Positions 15,939 to 25,441 of a stretch of DNA of 64,000 nucleotides are shown here, in pieces. A program made the translations under genes and the position numbers. The stretch comes from Sediminibacterium sp. FEMGT703S (GTDB lineage: Bacteria; Bacteroidota; Bacteroidia; Chitinophagales; Chitinophagaceae): contig PGCO01000003.1 of assembly GCA_002786355.1 (NCBI GenBank), positions 62,001 to 126,000 on the forward strand, read 5' to 3'. The notes under the pieces are model-generated. The model saw only the letters and a program-made list of their open reading frames with translations. It had not been told where the DNA came from and made no database searches. How positions within the stretch are numbered: position 1 is the stretch's first letter; every line of letters starts with the position of its first letter.

Positions 15939-18443
15939 TTACTGTCTTCTTCCACCCATACCAGCTTTGTTATTCTGAGGAATATCTCGATTCATTTCTT
16001 CTAAATCTACAGGGCGTTCTGTTAAATCTCCAATTAGATATTTTGCAAAATAGTCGCTCATACCCCAGAAGAAATACTCAGTCATATCTCCAAATCCATG
16101 CCTTTGAGTTGGCAACAATTTCATATCAAAACGTTTATTGGCTTTAATTAATGCATTTGCTACTCGCATAGTATTGGCAGGATGCACATTATTGTCAATT
16201 TCACCATGGAATAACAATAATTTTCCTTTTAAATTTTTTGCCAATTCTGGATTTTTATCAATGTTGTATTGGAATGTTGTGTCATTCTTTTCACTAATAA
16301 TTTCTTTAACTCCATGGTGCTTTTCGCTCCACCATCTATTATAAATAGCATTATCATGATTACCTGCTGAAGACACAGCCACTTTGAAGAAATCTGGATA
16401 AACCAAAATAGCTGCTGTACTCATAAATCCTCCACCTGAGTGGCCATGAATTCCTACACGATTGATGTCTAAAAATTTATGCTTATCAGCTAATTGCTCT
16501 GCAACTGCTTTTTTATCAGCCAAACCATAATCTCTTAAATTTCCATATCCATAATTATGGTACCATTTGCTTCTGCTAGGATGTCCACCCCTATTTCCTA
16601 GGGTAATGACAACCATTCCTAATTGAGCTAAACGATCTGTTCTATCAAAGCCTCTGCTAAAGCTAGTATTAACTGCTTCTGTTTGAGGGCCAGGATAAAC
16701 ATACTGTACTATTGGGTATTTTTTAGTGCTATCAAAATCAAAAGGTTTGTACATTACACCATATAAATCGGTGATTCCGTCATCTGCCTTGGCTTTGAAA
16801 ATTTCAGGGAATTTATACCCAGCTGCCATTAAACTGCTCAAATCGGCCGTTTCAAGATCCATGATTTTTCTTCCATCTGCTCCTAATAATACAGATTTGG
16901 GAACGGTATTGACTCTTGAAAAATTATTGACAACATATTTTTTATTATCGTCCATTGAGGCATTATGATCGAAGTCACCCGGATTTAATAATTTAAGTCC
17001 TGTGCCATCAAAATTAACTCTATAAGCATGTAAGTAATATGGATTTTCGCCTTGTTCCTTTCCATTGGCAGAAAAATACAATACCCTAGCTTTTTCGTCA
17101 ATAGCCAATATGTCTTCAGCATGCCAAGCACCAGAAGTAATTTGGTTTTTTAGCTTACCGTTTTCATCGTATAAGTAAAAATGTCCCCAACCATCGTCTT
17201 CACTCCACTGAATTAATTCCTTGCCTTCATTTACTAAACCAATTCTACGTATTTCTACATAGGTATTCATTTTCTCTTCAATCAATGTTTTAGCAGTAGC
17301 TGTTTTAACGTCTACTAATCCAATATCAATCCTTTTCAAATCTCTGCTTGTTCTACTGAAATAGAATTTATCGGCGGTTCCTAACCAAATACTAGCTCTC
17401 CCCTCATCATCTCTACTACTTACTTTTGAAGGTGCACTCCATACGTTAACGGTTTGGTCTTTGTACATACCAGTGCTTATTTCTCTCATAGACTTCGTAG
17501 CCACTTCAAACAATCTCAAATGTTCAATAGGAGATTCTTTCTCGCCTGGCATCCAATATTTATACGTTTCTAAAGTAGGTCTAGGATCTGCAATACTATT
17601 GATAACCCATAAATCTTTTACTCGTCTATTATCAGTAACATCTACTACAAAATATTTAGCATCTGGCGACCAAAGTATAAATGCCGGCCTTCTGATTCCT
17701 TTATTCTTTTCTCTATCCACATTGGTCTCTCCATTACCATTATTGTGATATCCAAAATTTTCAATACCATCTTTGGTTAATTGTGTTTCAACAATTGAAG
17801 AATCTTTATCATTAACGAGCGCCTTTTTGTAATTGGCCCAGTCCATTGAATATAGATTATTGTTTTTACCAAAAATGACAATAGAACTATCAGGAGCAAT
17901 ACTTGCCCAGTTTGGCTTTCGCTTGGTTTTGACTGGATCCGTTATTTCAACTAAGTCTCCATTCAAAATATTATATTCAAAATAAAACACTTTCTTCTCC
18001 ATAACTGGAGGAGTACCTTTTTTTGCAGCAGTATCCTTTTTGGGAACGTCTTTAGTTGTTTTCACTTCAAAACTTATCCAATTTTCGTCTCGGATAAACT
18101 TCATACTATCGATGTTCAAATGCTGGGCATCCATTGGATCATCTGTAATACGAGTAAGTTTGACGGCAAGTAACGCATTGTCGAACAATTGCTTTTTCTC
18201 CCCCTTTGCTGCGTCTACGATATACCATTTTTTCCCTTCGGTAGTTTCATACATATACCAAAAACGGTCAGACTTTTTTAGCCAGTGTGGATCTACTCCT
18301 AAGCTAAAAACCATTTTCTGAACCTTATTGGGTGAAAAACGAGCAGCCAATTCATAGTTGGCTTTGGTTACAGGGGTTTGCTGTGCCGTTATTGAATAAC
18401 TGATCATTAATAACAAGAACAATTGAATTAATCTCATGGCCAT
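15939..18443 (-). CDS. Prolyl oligopeptidase-family serine peptidase (S9B, DPP-IV-like)
   Basis: An 834-residue exported protein with a signal peptide ending at ITAQ. Residues of about 30-570 form the DPP-IV-type beta-propeller (PF00930-like; blocks such as ADKFYFSRTSRDLKRIDI). The C-terminal catalytic alpha/beta-hydrolase domain has nucleophile Ser669 in GIHGHSGGGFMST, Asp in FHGEIDNNVHP and His in QRHGFGD. These enzymes cut Xaa-Pro or Xaa-Ala dipeptides from peptide N termini in the periplasm. The ATG at 18443 is used here; an ATG two codons later (18437) is equally plausible. The C terminus ends in a Gly/Arg-rich GMGGRRQ. Confidence 0.9.
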   Translation of the reverse strand: MAMRLIQLFLLLMISYSITAQQTPVTKANYELAARFSPNKVQKMVFSLGVDPHWLKKSDRFWYMYETTEGKKWYIVDAAKGEKKQLFDNALLAVKLTRITDDPMDAQHLNIDSMKFIRDENWISFEVKTTKDVPKKDTAAKKGTPPVMEKKVFYFEYNILNGDLVEITDPVKTKRKPNWASIAPDSSIVIFGKNNNLYSMDWANYKKALVNDKDSSIVETQLTKDGIENFGYHNNGNGETNVDREKNKGIRRPAFILWSPDAKYFVVDVTDNRRVKDLWVINSIADPRPTLETYKYWMPGEKESPIEHLRLFEVATKSMREISTGMYKDQTVNVWSAPSKVSSRDDEGRASIWLGTADKFYFSRTSRDLKRIDIGLVDVKTATAKTLIEEKMNTYVEIRRIGLVNEGKELIQWSEDDGWGHFYLYDENGKLKNQITSGAWHAEDILAIDEKARVLYFSANGKEQGENPYYLHAYRVNFDGTGLKLLNPGDFDHNASMDDNKKYVVNNFSRVNTVPKSVLLGADGRKIMDLETADLSSLMAAGYKFPEIFKAKADDGITDLYGVMYKPFDFDSTKKYPIVQYVYPGPQTEAVNTSFSRGFDRTDRLAQLGMVVITLGNRGGHPSRSKWYHNYGYGNLRDYGLADKKAVAEQLADKHKFLDINRVGIHGHSGGGFMSTAAILVYPDFFKVAVSSAGNHDNAIYNRWWSEKHHGVKEIISEKNDTTFQYNIDKNPELAKNLKGKLLLFHGEIDNNVHPANTMRVANALIKANKRFDMKLLPTQRHGFGDMTEYFFWGMSDYFAKYLIGDLTERPVDLEEMNRDIPQNNKAGMGGRRQ

Positions 18444-18543
18444 ATAAATTTTGGTTGCTCAAAATAAAGGTTTAAGGCTTTGGCTGCGAACCTTTTATCA
18501 AAAAAATCGGTGGATAGCTTTACTTTGCGGTAAAATTTAGTTT

Positions 18544-19809
18544 ATGCTGCCTGTTTTTGAATCTACCTTGGAGTTTTCATTAGCATTAGACAAAAATGAT
18601 TCATTGCATCATTTTAGAAATGAATTTTATTTTCCACAACATAAAGGTCAAAATGCAATTTATTTCTGCGGTAACTCATTAGGCCTCCAGCCTAAATCGC
18701 TTGCAGCAGCCATTGATACCGAATTAACCACTTGGAAAGAGATTGCAGTAGGTGGCTATTTTAATGGAGCTAATCCATGGTTATATTATCAAGAATACCT
18801 AAAAGCTCCGCTTGCAAAATTGGTTGGAGCTAACGAATCAGAAATTAGTGTAATGAATGCATTAACGGTGAATTTGCATTTATTGATGTTAAGTTTTTAC
18901 AAGCCTACGAATAGTCGATTTAAAATCATGATGGAAGCAGGTGCTTTCCCTTCTGATCAATACGCGGTTGAAACACTTGTAAAACACTTCGGACTTGACC
19001 CAGCTATTGCTATTGTAGAAATTAGTCCATTGGCTGACAGTAAAACACTAACAACAGAACAAATTGTTCAAGCCATTCAGAAAGAGGGAGATGCTTTAGC
19101 AATGGTGATGTTTGGGGGTATTAATTATTATAGTGGCCAGTTTTTTGACTTAAAAACGATCACATCAGCTGCCCATCAAGTAGGCGCTATTGCCGCATTT
19201 GACCTTGCTCATGTTACAGGAAATATTCCATTACAATTACATGATTGGGAGGTAGACTTTGCAGCTTGGTGTAGTTATAAATATTTAAATGCAGGGCCTG
19301 GAGCCGTAGGGGGATTCTATATCCACGAAAAACATGCATCCAATATTAATATGCCCCGACTTGCTGGTTGGTGGGGCAATGATGAAAAAGAAAGATTTAA
19401 AATGGAGAAAGGATTTATTCCTAAGCGTGATGCAAGTGGATGGAATATTAGTACGGCACAAGTATTTAATATGGTGGGATTAAAAGCTTCTTTAGCCATT
19501 ATTGACAAAGCCGGAATTTCATCGCTAAGAGCCAAAAGCATCCTCTTAACTAGCTATCTTGAATATTTATTAAGTCAATTAAACAATGTCTCTTTTGAGA
19601 TTATAACCCCTTCGAATACTGAAGAAAGGGGGGCTCAATTGTCGTTATACTTTACAGCAAAAGCAAAGGAAATACACAATAAATTAATTGAAAACGGAGT
19701 AATTGTAGACTATAGAGAACCTGGTGTTATAAGAGTGGCTCCTGCCCCATTGTATTGCAGTTTTGAAGATGTATATCGTTTTTATGAAATTCTAAAAAAC
19801 AACTTTTAA
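18544..19809 (+). CDS. kynU: Kynureninase
   Basis: A 421-residue PLP enzyme of the aspartate aminotransferase fold. Family features are YFCGNSLGLQPKS at the N terminus, FDLAHVTGNIPLQLHDWEVDFA, and the PLP-lysine motif WCSYKYLNAGPGAVGGFY. Arg in the C-terminal DYREPGVIRVAPAPLY is also present. It hydrolyses kynurenine to anthranilate, or 3-hydroxykynurenine to 3-hydroxyanthranilate, with alanine. kynA lies 2.3 kb downstream on the same strand, separated by minus-strand genes. An SGNH hydrolase gene begins 2 bases after its stop. A near-consensus -7 box (TTACTTTG, 18520-18527) precedes the ATG. Confidence 0.94.
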   Translation: MLPVFESTLEFSLALDKNDSLHHFRNEFYFPQHKGQNAIYFCGNSLGLQPKSLAAAIDTELTTWKEIAVGGYFNGANPWLYYQEYLKAPLAKLVGANESEISVMNALTVNLHLLMLSFYKPTNSRFKIMMEAGAFPSDQYAVETLVKHFGLDPAIAIVEISPLADSKTLTTEQIVQAIQKEGDALAMVMFGGINYYSGQFFDLKTITSAAHQVGAIAAFDLAHVTGNIPLQLHDWEVDFAAWCSYKYLNAGPGAVGGFYIHEKHASNINMPRLAGWWGNDEKERFKMEKGFIPKRDASGWNISTAQVFNMVGLKASLAIIDKAGISSLRAKSILLTSYLEYLLSQLNNVSFEIITPSNTEERGAQLSLYFTAKAKEIHNKLIENGVIVDYREPGVIRVAPAPLYCSFEDVYRFYEILKNNF

Positions 19810-19811
19810 CA

Positions 19812-20417
19812 ATGAATCATAGCATTAGTTATTTGGCATTAGGGGATTCCTATACAATTGGAGAATCCGTTCCTTTACACGAATCTTTTCCTTATTTAAC
19901 CACACAAATGATTCGTAAACAAAAAATTGCTATTCATGCACCTGAAATAATTGCAAAAACAGGCTGGACTAGCTCCGAATTGGCTGAACAAATATTAAAG
20001 ACCGAGTTAAATACGCACTATGATTTTATTAGTTTATTAATTGGAGTAAACAACCAATACAGGCATTTATCCCTTAATGATTTTAGAAGCGATTTTGAAT
20101 ACCTACTTAAAAAATCAATTCATTTAGCTAATGGCAAACCACAAAATGTAATAGTATTATCTATACCTGATTGGGGTTGTACTCCTTTTGCTAAAGAAAA
20201 AAACCCGGGGTCCATTGCCGTTGAGATTGATTCGTTTAACCATGTTTGTGCACAGTTTGCTGCGGATTATCATACGCAGTATATTGATATTACAACAGCA
20301 ACAAGAGCAGTAAGTGTTCATCCTTCTGCGCTTGCTGCTGATCAGTTACATTATTCTGGTGAAACACATTTGCTTTGGGCAAATAAAGTTGCAAATAAAA
20401 TAATGGAATTGTGTTAA
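19812..20417 (+). CDS. SGNH/GDSL-type hydrolase coupled to kynU
   Basis: A 201-residue hydrolase with the SGNH blocks: block I LALGDSYTIGE with nucleophile Ser, a block III-like GVNNQYR with the oxyanion Asn, and block V DQLHYS with the Asp-x-x-His pair. No signal peptide is visible, so it is probably cytoplasmic, unlike most secreted GDSL esterases. It starts 2 bases after the kynU stop, which implies co-translation with kynureninase. The substrate is unknown. Its position suggests a deacylation step near kynurenine metabolism, but no sequence feature proves that. Its stop is 9 bases from the convergent ompA-like gene. Confidence 0.8.
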   Translation: MNHSISYLALGDSYTIGESVPLHESFPYLTTQMIRKQKIAIHAPEIIAKTGWTSSELAEQILKTELNTHYDFISLLIGVNNQYRHLSLNDFRSDFEYLLKKSIHLANGKPQNVIVLSIPDWGCTPFAKEKNPGSIAVEIDSFNHVCAQFAADYHTQYIDITTATRAVSVHPSALAADQLHYSGETHLLWANKVANKIMELC

Positions 20418-20426
20418 TGAAGTGAA

Positions 20427-21134
20427 TTATTGATTTTGTTTTGCTTCTGCCTTCATCTTTTCGTTTGCAGTAATTACAAAATGTACTCTTCTATTTAATG
20501 CCTTGTTTTCTTCGCTGGTATTCTCCATTTTAGGTTGACTTTCACCATACCACTTTGTGGTGATTCTGCTAGACGAAATTCCAGTAGCGCGTAATGCCGC
20601 GGCCACTGCATTGGCTCTTCGTTCAGATAAAGACAAATTATAATTTGCAGCACCAATATTATCAGTATGTCCTTCTATCAAAATATTGGTATCTGGATAT
20701 TCTGTAAATACTTTGTTTAATTTATCAAGTGCTAACTGTGCGTTACTATTGATATTATATTGATTATTGGCAAAGTATACGCCTGATTGAGATCCATCTG
20801 GATTCTTTTCATCAAAAGTGACGTTAATACCTTCTCCTACTCGTTCTACTGTTGCTCCTGGTATGGCAGTTTTAATCTCTTCTGCTTGCTTATCCATTTT
20901 ATTACCAATTATCCCGCCAGCAACGCCACCGATTGCAGCACCTAGAATAGCTCCCAACGCAGTATTATTTTTGTTTCCGATATTGTTACCAAGCACGCCG
21001 CCGATTACTGCGCCACTAGTGGCACCAACTGCTACTCCCCTTTGTTGATTTGTTGATTGTTTAATTGTTTCGCATCCATTAATAATGAACGTACCAAAAG
21101 CAATTAGAATAAATTTAAACATTGTAATTTTCAT
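20427..21134 (-). CDS. OmpA-family lipoprotein with a glycine-zipper domain
   Basis: A 235-residue protein from the ATG at 21134; upstream in-frame ATG 21167 and downstream 21122 are alternatives. The hydrophobic start ends in a lipobox-like FIINGC, so it is probably an outer-membrane lipoprotein. Residues of about 30-85 form a Gly/Ala-rich zipper (repeats of GAxxGGxxG) able to insert in or contact membranes. The C-terminal OmpA domain has NILIEGHTDNIGAANYNLSLSERRA, including the Asp and Arg that bind peptidoglycan diaminopimelate. It likely anchors the outer membrane to the wall. Confidence 0.88.
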   Translation of the reverse strand: MKITMFKFILIAFGTFIINGCETIKQSTNQQRGVAVGATSGAVIGGVLGNNIGNKNNTALGAILGAAIGGVAGGIIGNKMDKQAEEIKTAIPGATVERVGEGINVTFDEKNPDGSQSGVYFANNQYNINSNAQLALDKLNKVFTEYPDTNILIEGHTDNIGAANYNLSLSERRANAVAAALRATGISSSRITTKWYGESQPKMENTSEENKALNRRVHFVITANEKMKAEAKQNQ

Positions 21135-21190
21135 AATGGTAAAGTTGATTGATTCCAACCGAACCATTGTTACATAACAATTGAAATAAA

Positions 21191-22051
21191 TTACATTATT
21201 TGCAGGTGGCCAGCCATTTCCGATTGATAAGCTTTAGCCACTGTTGCAGCCTGATTGGCAAAGTCTTCTTCTTGGGATGCAAAAATGATTGCCCTACTTG
21301 CATTCACCAATAAACCTACAGATTTATTCAACCCATATTTGCTTACATCTTTCAAACTACCCCCTTGTGCTCCAACTCCTGGAACCAAAAGAAAGTGTTC
21401 TGGAATTATATTTCTTATATTTTCTAATTCAGCTGCTTGAGTTGCTCCTACTACAAACATTAAATTTTCTTTGGTCCCCCATTCTGCTACTCTTGCTAAC
21501 ACATGTTCATACAACCTTTTTTCTGTAGCCCCTTGGGTGATATGCGGAACCATTGTTAATGACTCATCGTACTCTTCTAATAATAATTGCTGAAAATCAT
21601 TGCTTCCAACATTAGAAGTTAATCCTAACACGATGGTTACTTTATCTGTATATTCTAAAAAAGGGCGTATGCTATCTTCTCCCATGTAAGGAGCAACAGT
21701 AATCGCATCAAAATTAAGTGCTTCAAAAAATGCTTTTGCATATTGTGTGGAAGTATTGCCGATATCACCTCTTTTGGCATCCGCAATCGTAAAATGTGTT
21801 TGGGGGATATAATCCAGCGTTTCTTTCATGATTTCCCAACCTTTTAACCCTAGTGCTTCGTAGAACGCTGTGTTTATTTTATAGCTTACACAGTAAGGTA
21901 ATGTTGCATCTATGATTGCTTTATTGAACGCAAGCACCCCATCAAGATTCCCTTTTAAGTGGGCCGGTAACTTAGTGATATCAGAATCTAATCCTACGCA
22001 TAAATAAGATTGCTTCAATAAAATTTGCTCAGTTAATGAAGTTGCTGTCAT
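21191..22051 (-). CDS. pyrF: Orotidine 5'-phosphate decarboxylase (long form)
   Basis: A 286-residue TIM-barrel enzyme of the longer OMP decarboxylase subfamily (PyrF type 2). Visible are LCVGLDSDITKLP at the N terminus, the catalytic Lys-Asp set in FTIADAKRGDIGNTSTQYA, APYMGEDSI, and the phosphate-binding LLVPGVGAQGGSL and VNASRAIIFA. It converts OMP to UMP, the last step of pyrimidine nucleotide synthesis. It lies back to back with kynA, 35 bases apart. Confidence 0.94.
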   Translation of the reverse strand: MTATSLTEQILLKQSYLCVGLDSDITKLPAHLKGNLDGVLAFNKAIIDATLPYCVSYKINTAFYEALGLKGWEIMKETLDYIPQTHFTIADAKRGDIGNTSTQYAKAFFEALNFDAITVAPYMGEDSIRPFLEYTDKVTIVLGLTSNVGSNDFQQLLLEEYDESLTMVPHITQGATEKRLYEHVLARVAEWGTKENLMFVVGATQAAELENIRNIIPEHFLLVPGVGAQGGSLKDVSKYGLNKSVGLLVNASRAIIFASQEEDFANQAATVAKAYQSEMAGHLQIM

Positions 22052-22086
22052 GCCACGAATTTAGTGGTTCTTTTGCAATTGAATGA

Positions 22087-23196
22087 ATGAAGCTATATTT
22101 GAGGCCTAACTATTCTTCCATGGAAAAAGAACCAATGTATTACGGCACTTATTTGCATTTAGATAAAATTATTGAAAGCCAATATCCTGTTAGCTTTGAA
22201 AAAGATAATGAACCAGCCCACGACGAAATGCTTTTCATTATAATCCATCAAGCTTATGAGCTCTGGTTTAAGCAAATTTTATTTGAACTAGACTATTGCA
22301 TGGGAATTTTTCAAAAAGAAAAAATAAATGATAATTCTGAAGACCTAAACTTGGTTAGACATCGATTTAAGCGCATTATTAAAATCTTAGAGTTATTAAA
22401 CCAACAGGTAAATATTCTGGACACAATGACTCCAATGGACTTTCTTGCATTCAGAAACTTATTAACCCCTTCTTCTGGTTTTCAAAGCAAGCAATTCAGA
22501 TTAATTGAAGCTAAATTGGGATTAGAGATTGATAAAAGACACCAAAAAGATTATTATAAACGTACCAACGAAGGTGGTTTTACTCAACCTGACTATCAGC
22601 ATATTAATCAAACGGAAGAAAATAAACATTTATTACAATTAGTGAATGATTGGTTGGAAAGAATGCCTTTTTTTGACGCTACCTATTGGGAGGGTGTTGA
22701 AGTAGATAATGCAATCAACCATCCATTCTGGAAACAATATAAATCCATTTATGGTGATGGATTATCTGAAAGAGAGCAATCCAAACAAATAGATTTTGAT
22801 GCAGTTTTTTTTGAGCAGTTTGCTGCCGAGATGACTCCTGAACAAAAACAAACGCTTACCTGTAGTTTTAGCCCAGCCGCAATGAGGGCTGCATTATTCA
22901 TTATGCTTTACAGAGACTTCCCTGTTTTTCAAACCTCCTACCAAATATTAGATTCATTAATTGAAATAGATCATTTGATGAGTAATTGGCGTCACAAGCA
23001 CTTAATTATGGTTAGAAGAATGATAGGAATGCGTGTTGGCACTGGAAACACTTCTGGTGCTGGATACCTTGAAGGGGCATTAAATAAGCATTATGTATAC
23101 AGAGACTTGTCGGGTCTTTCAACTTATCTAATTCAAAGAAGTAAATTACCAAAATTACCAGATAGCCTTATCCGATTTTTGGGATTTAATCTTTAA
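22087..23196 (+). CDS. kynA: Tryptophan 2,3-dioxygenase
   Basis: A 369-residue heme dioxygenase. Family features are YYGTYLHLDKII, the distal-pocket segment MLFIIIHQAYELWFKQ, a substrate-carboxylate Arg in SGFQSKQFRLIE, and the heme-ligand region SNWRHKHLIMVRRMIG followed by RVGTGNTSGAGYL. It opens L-tryptophan to N-formylkynurenine, the entry step of the kynurenine route completed by the nearby kynU. The ATG at 22087 is used; an ATG at 22120 just before MYYGTY is possible. Its stop lies 3 bases from that of a convergent methyltransferase. Confidence 0.95.
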   Translation: MKLYLRPNYSSMEKEPMYYGTYLHLDKIIESQYPVSFEKDNEPAHDEMLFIIIHQAYELWFKQILFELDYCMGIFQKEKINDNSEDLNLVRHRFKRIIKILELLNQQVNILDTMTPMDFLAFRNLLTPSSGFQSKQFRLIEAKLGLEIDKRHQKDYYKRTNEGGFTQPDYQHINQTEENKHLLQLVNDWLERMPFFDATYWEGVEVDNAINHPFWKQYKSIYGDGLSEREQSKQIDFDAVFFEQFAAEMTPEQKQTLTCSFSPAAMRAALFIMLYRDFPVFQTSYQILDSLIEIDHLMSNWRHKHLIMVRRMIGMRVGTGNTSGAGYLEGALNKHYVYRDLSGLSTYLIQRSKLPKLPDSLIRFLGFNL

Positions 23197-23199
23197 TGT

Positions 23200-23949
23200 T
23201 TACCTGTGTATTTTTTGTGCTACAATAATCATCCTAGGCGATAATTTAACATCATAATCACCTAATTGGTAGTTGCCAAATACTTCCACAATTTGCATAT
23301 GTTGGTAGCTAAGCATATCGTTGAAATCGCCAAGAGAAAACTTTGCAACTCGCTCTGTATATAAATGCCGAGGGGCAGTATGGTCTTGATCTGTAATTTG
23401 TATTTGTTTAAAAAAATGGTCCTCAGTATGCCATTTACTTATGTGAAATTTAATGTCTTCTACAGCTGTAGTGACTATAGGTTCTAGTTGCGATTCTACA
23501 AAATGAACATTCAAATAGTCAATCACCAGAATACCTCCTGGCTTGATGCTATCTGACATCATTCTAATAGCGTTATCATGCTCTCTTCTCGTTTTAAAAT
23601 AACCAAAACTGGTGAAAAAATTAAAAGCATAATCAAAATAATTAATACGAAATACCCTTCTCATATCGTGCTGATAAAAATGAAGAGAATCTGACTCAGC
23701 TAATTTTGCTTCTTTTATTGAGGCTTCAGACAAATCAATTCCAGTTATGTCAAATCCCATATCAGCCAATACCATACTGTGCCTACCTTTTCCACAGGCT
23801 ATATCTAACATCCTCATGCCCACTGTAGGCTTTAAATGTGCAATCAGTGTTTTAATGAACTGTTCAGCCTCTTTTTCGTCTCGATGTTGGTATAATAAAT
23901 GGTAGTAAGGAGAATTAAACCAATCCTTAAACCAAGCTTTGTCTATCAT
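23200..23949 (-). CDS. Class I SAM-dependent methyltransferase
   Basis: A 249-residue Rossmann-fold methyltransferase. Motif I is MRMLDIACGKGRHSMVLADMG, the strand-2 acidic residue sits in ITGIDLSEASI, and the FDYAFNFFTSFGYFKT segment corresponds to motif IV. The protein belongs to the broad Methyltransf_25/11 group; the substrate cannot be told from sequence. It converges on kynA with a 3-base gap and has its own perfect -7 box upstream, so it forms a single-gene unit. Confidence 0.85.
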   Translation of the reverse strand: MIDKAWFKDWFNSPYYHLLYQHRDEKEAEQFIKTLIAHLKPTVGMRMLDIACGKGRHSMVLADMGFDITGIDLSEASIKEAKLAESDSLHFYQHDMRRVFRINYFDYAFNFFTSFGYFKTRREHDNAIRMMSDSIKPGGILVIDYLNVHFVESQLEPIVTTAVEDIKFHISKWHTEDHFFKQIQITDQDHTAPRHLYTERVAKFSLGDFNDMLSYQHMQIVEVFGNYQLGDYDVKLSPRMIIVAQKIHR

Positions 23950-23965
23950 ATTAATGTTTCAACTA

Positions 23966-23973
23966 CAAAGTTA
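23966..23973 (-). promoter_or_regulatory. Candidate -7 box of the methyltransferase gene (TAACTTTG)
   Basis: An exact TAnnTTTG match on the minus strand, 16 bases before the ATG at 23949. A TTTG exists upstream but at a spacing of about 15 bases, shorter than usual. Confidence 0.45.
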
Positions 23974-24030
23974 CGTTACCAAATCATACAAAAAATTTGA
24001 ATTATATTCGCCGCTGTTTAAGTGAACATT

Positions 24031-25422
24031 ATGGCATTAATAAAAAGCATTTCAGGAATAAGAGGCACGATTGGAGGAAAACCAGGCGATACATTGAGCC
24101 CTCTAGACATTGTAAGATTTACCGCTGCATATGGAACTTTGTTAAAACAAGCAAATAGCTTGAATAAGAAAGTGGTGATAGGACGCGATGGTAGAATAAG
24201 TGGTTCTATGGTACAATCATTAGTAGTAAACACTTTAATATCGATGGGTTTAGATGTGATTGACTTGGGATTAAGTACTACTCCAACTGTAGAAATGGCT
24301 GTAGTAACAGAAGCAGCTGTAGGAGGTATTATTTTAACTGCAAGCCATAATCCCAAAGAATGGAATGCGTTAAAATTGTTAAACGCGAAAGGAGAATTCA
24401 TTAGTGGAGCAGAGGGTGCTAAACTATTGGAAATAGCTGCTCAAGAAGATTTTCAATTTGTTTCTGTAGATCATTTAGGTCAGGTAATTGCTGGAGAAAA
24501 TTTATTGGAAAAGCATATTGAAGCTTGTGTAAATTACCCCTTAGTAGATAAAGCTGCTATTGAAGCTGCAAACTTTTCTATTGTAATTGATGCCATCAAC
24601 AGTACAGGAGCAATTGCTGTACCTGCATTATTGAATGCACTAGGCGTTAAAAAATATTCTGTCTTAAATGCAGAAGTAAACGGACATTTTGCGCATAATC
24701 CGGAACCGCTACCAGAAAATTTAAGAGACCTTTGCAATGAAGTAGACAAACAAAAAGCCAGCATGGGTATTGCAGTTGACCCAGATGTTGACCGACTATG
24801 TTTTGTATGCGAAGATGGGAGCTTATTTGGCGAGGAATATACGCTTGTAGCAGTTGCAGACTATGTTTTACAACATCGGAAAGGAAACACCGTTAGCAAT
24901 ATGAGTAGTACACGTGCATTAAAAGACATTACTATCAAGCACGGGGGCAACTATTATGCGAGCGCTGTTGGAGAAGTAAATGTAGTTACTAAAATGAAGG
25001 AAGTAAATGCAGTAATTGGTGGTGAAGGCAATGGTGGTATCATTGTACCTGACTTACATTATGGTAGAGATGCTTTAATTGGCATTGCTTTGTTTTTAAC
25101 CCATTTAGCAAAAGAAAAAAAATCTATCAAACAACTTAGAAGTACCTACCCAGATTACTTTATCAGTAAAAATAAGATCGAACTAACACCTGGTGTAGAT
25201 CTCAAAAAAATATTTGAACATATTCAAAAGAAATATCAAAAAAATCCGATTAATACGGAGGATGGATTAAAAATTGAATTTGACAATGACTGGGTTCATT
25301 TAAGAAGCAGTAATACTGAACCAATCATTCGTATATATGCAGAAAGCAATAGTGAAACAGTGGCTGCAAATATTGCAAAAAGACTAATGGGTGATATTAA
25401 AGAAGCAGCAGGTTTAAATTAA
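24031..25422 (+). CDS. glmM: Phosphoglucosamine mutase (alpha-D-phosphohexomutase family)
   Basis: A 463-residue protein from the ATG at 24031; a GTG three codons earlier is also in frame. It has the four-domain phosphohexomutase plan: SGIRGTIGG at the start, the phosphoserine loop LTASHNPKEWN, the metal-binding loop DPDVDRLCF, the sugar-binding GGEGNGG, and the C-terminal phosphate-binding RSSNTEPIIRIYAES. Bacteroidota proteins of this type are usually annotated GlmM, converting glucosamine-6-P to glucosamine-1-P for UDP-GlcNAc. A phosphomannomutase role cannot be excluded. It is followed after 19 bases by a cysteine desulfurase. Confidence 0.82.
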   Translation: MALIKSISGIRGTIGGKPGDTLSPLDIVRFTAAYGTLLKQANSLNKKVVIGRDGRISGSMVQSLVVNTLISMGLDVIDLGLSTTPTVEMAVVTEAAVGGIILTASHNPKEWNALKLLNAKGEFISGAEGAKLLEIAAQEDFQFVSVDHLGQVIAGENLLEKHIEACVNYPLVDKAAIEAANFSIVIDAINSTGAIAVPALLNALGVKKYSVLNAEVNGHFAHNPEPLPENLRDLCNEVDKQKASMGIAVDPDVDRLCFVCEDGSLFGEEYTLVAVADYVLQHRKGNTVSNMSSTRALKDITIKHGGNYYASAVGEVNVVTKMKEVNAVIGGEGNGGIIVPDLHYGRDALIGIALFLTHLAKEKKSIKQLRSTYPDYFISKNKIELTPGVDLKKIFEHIQKKYQKNPINTEDGLKIEFDNDWVHLRSSNTEPIIRIYAESNSETVAANIAKRLMGDIKEAAGLN

Positions 25423-25441
25423 TCATTTATCAATCGTTTTT

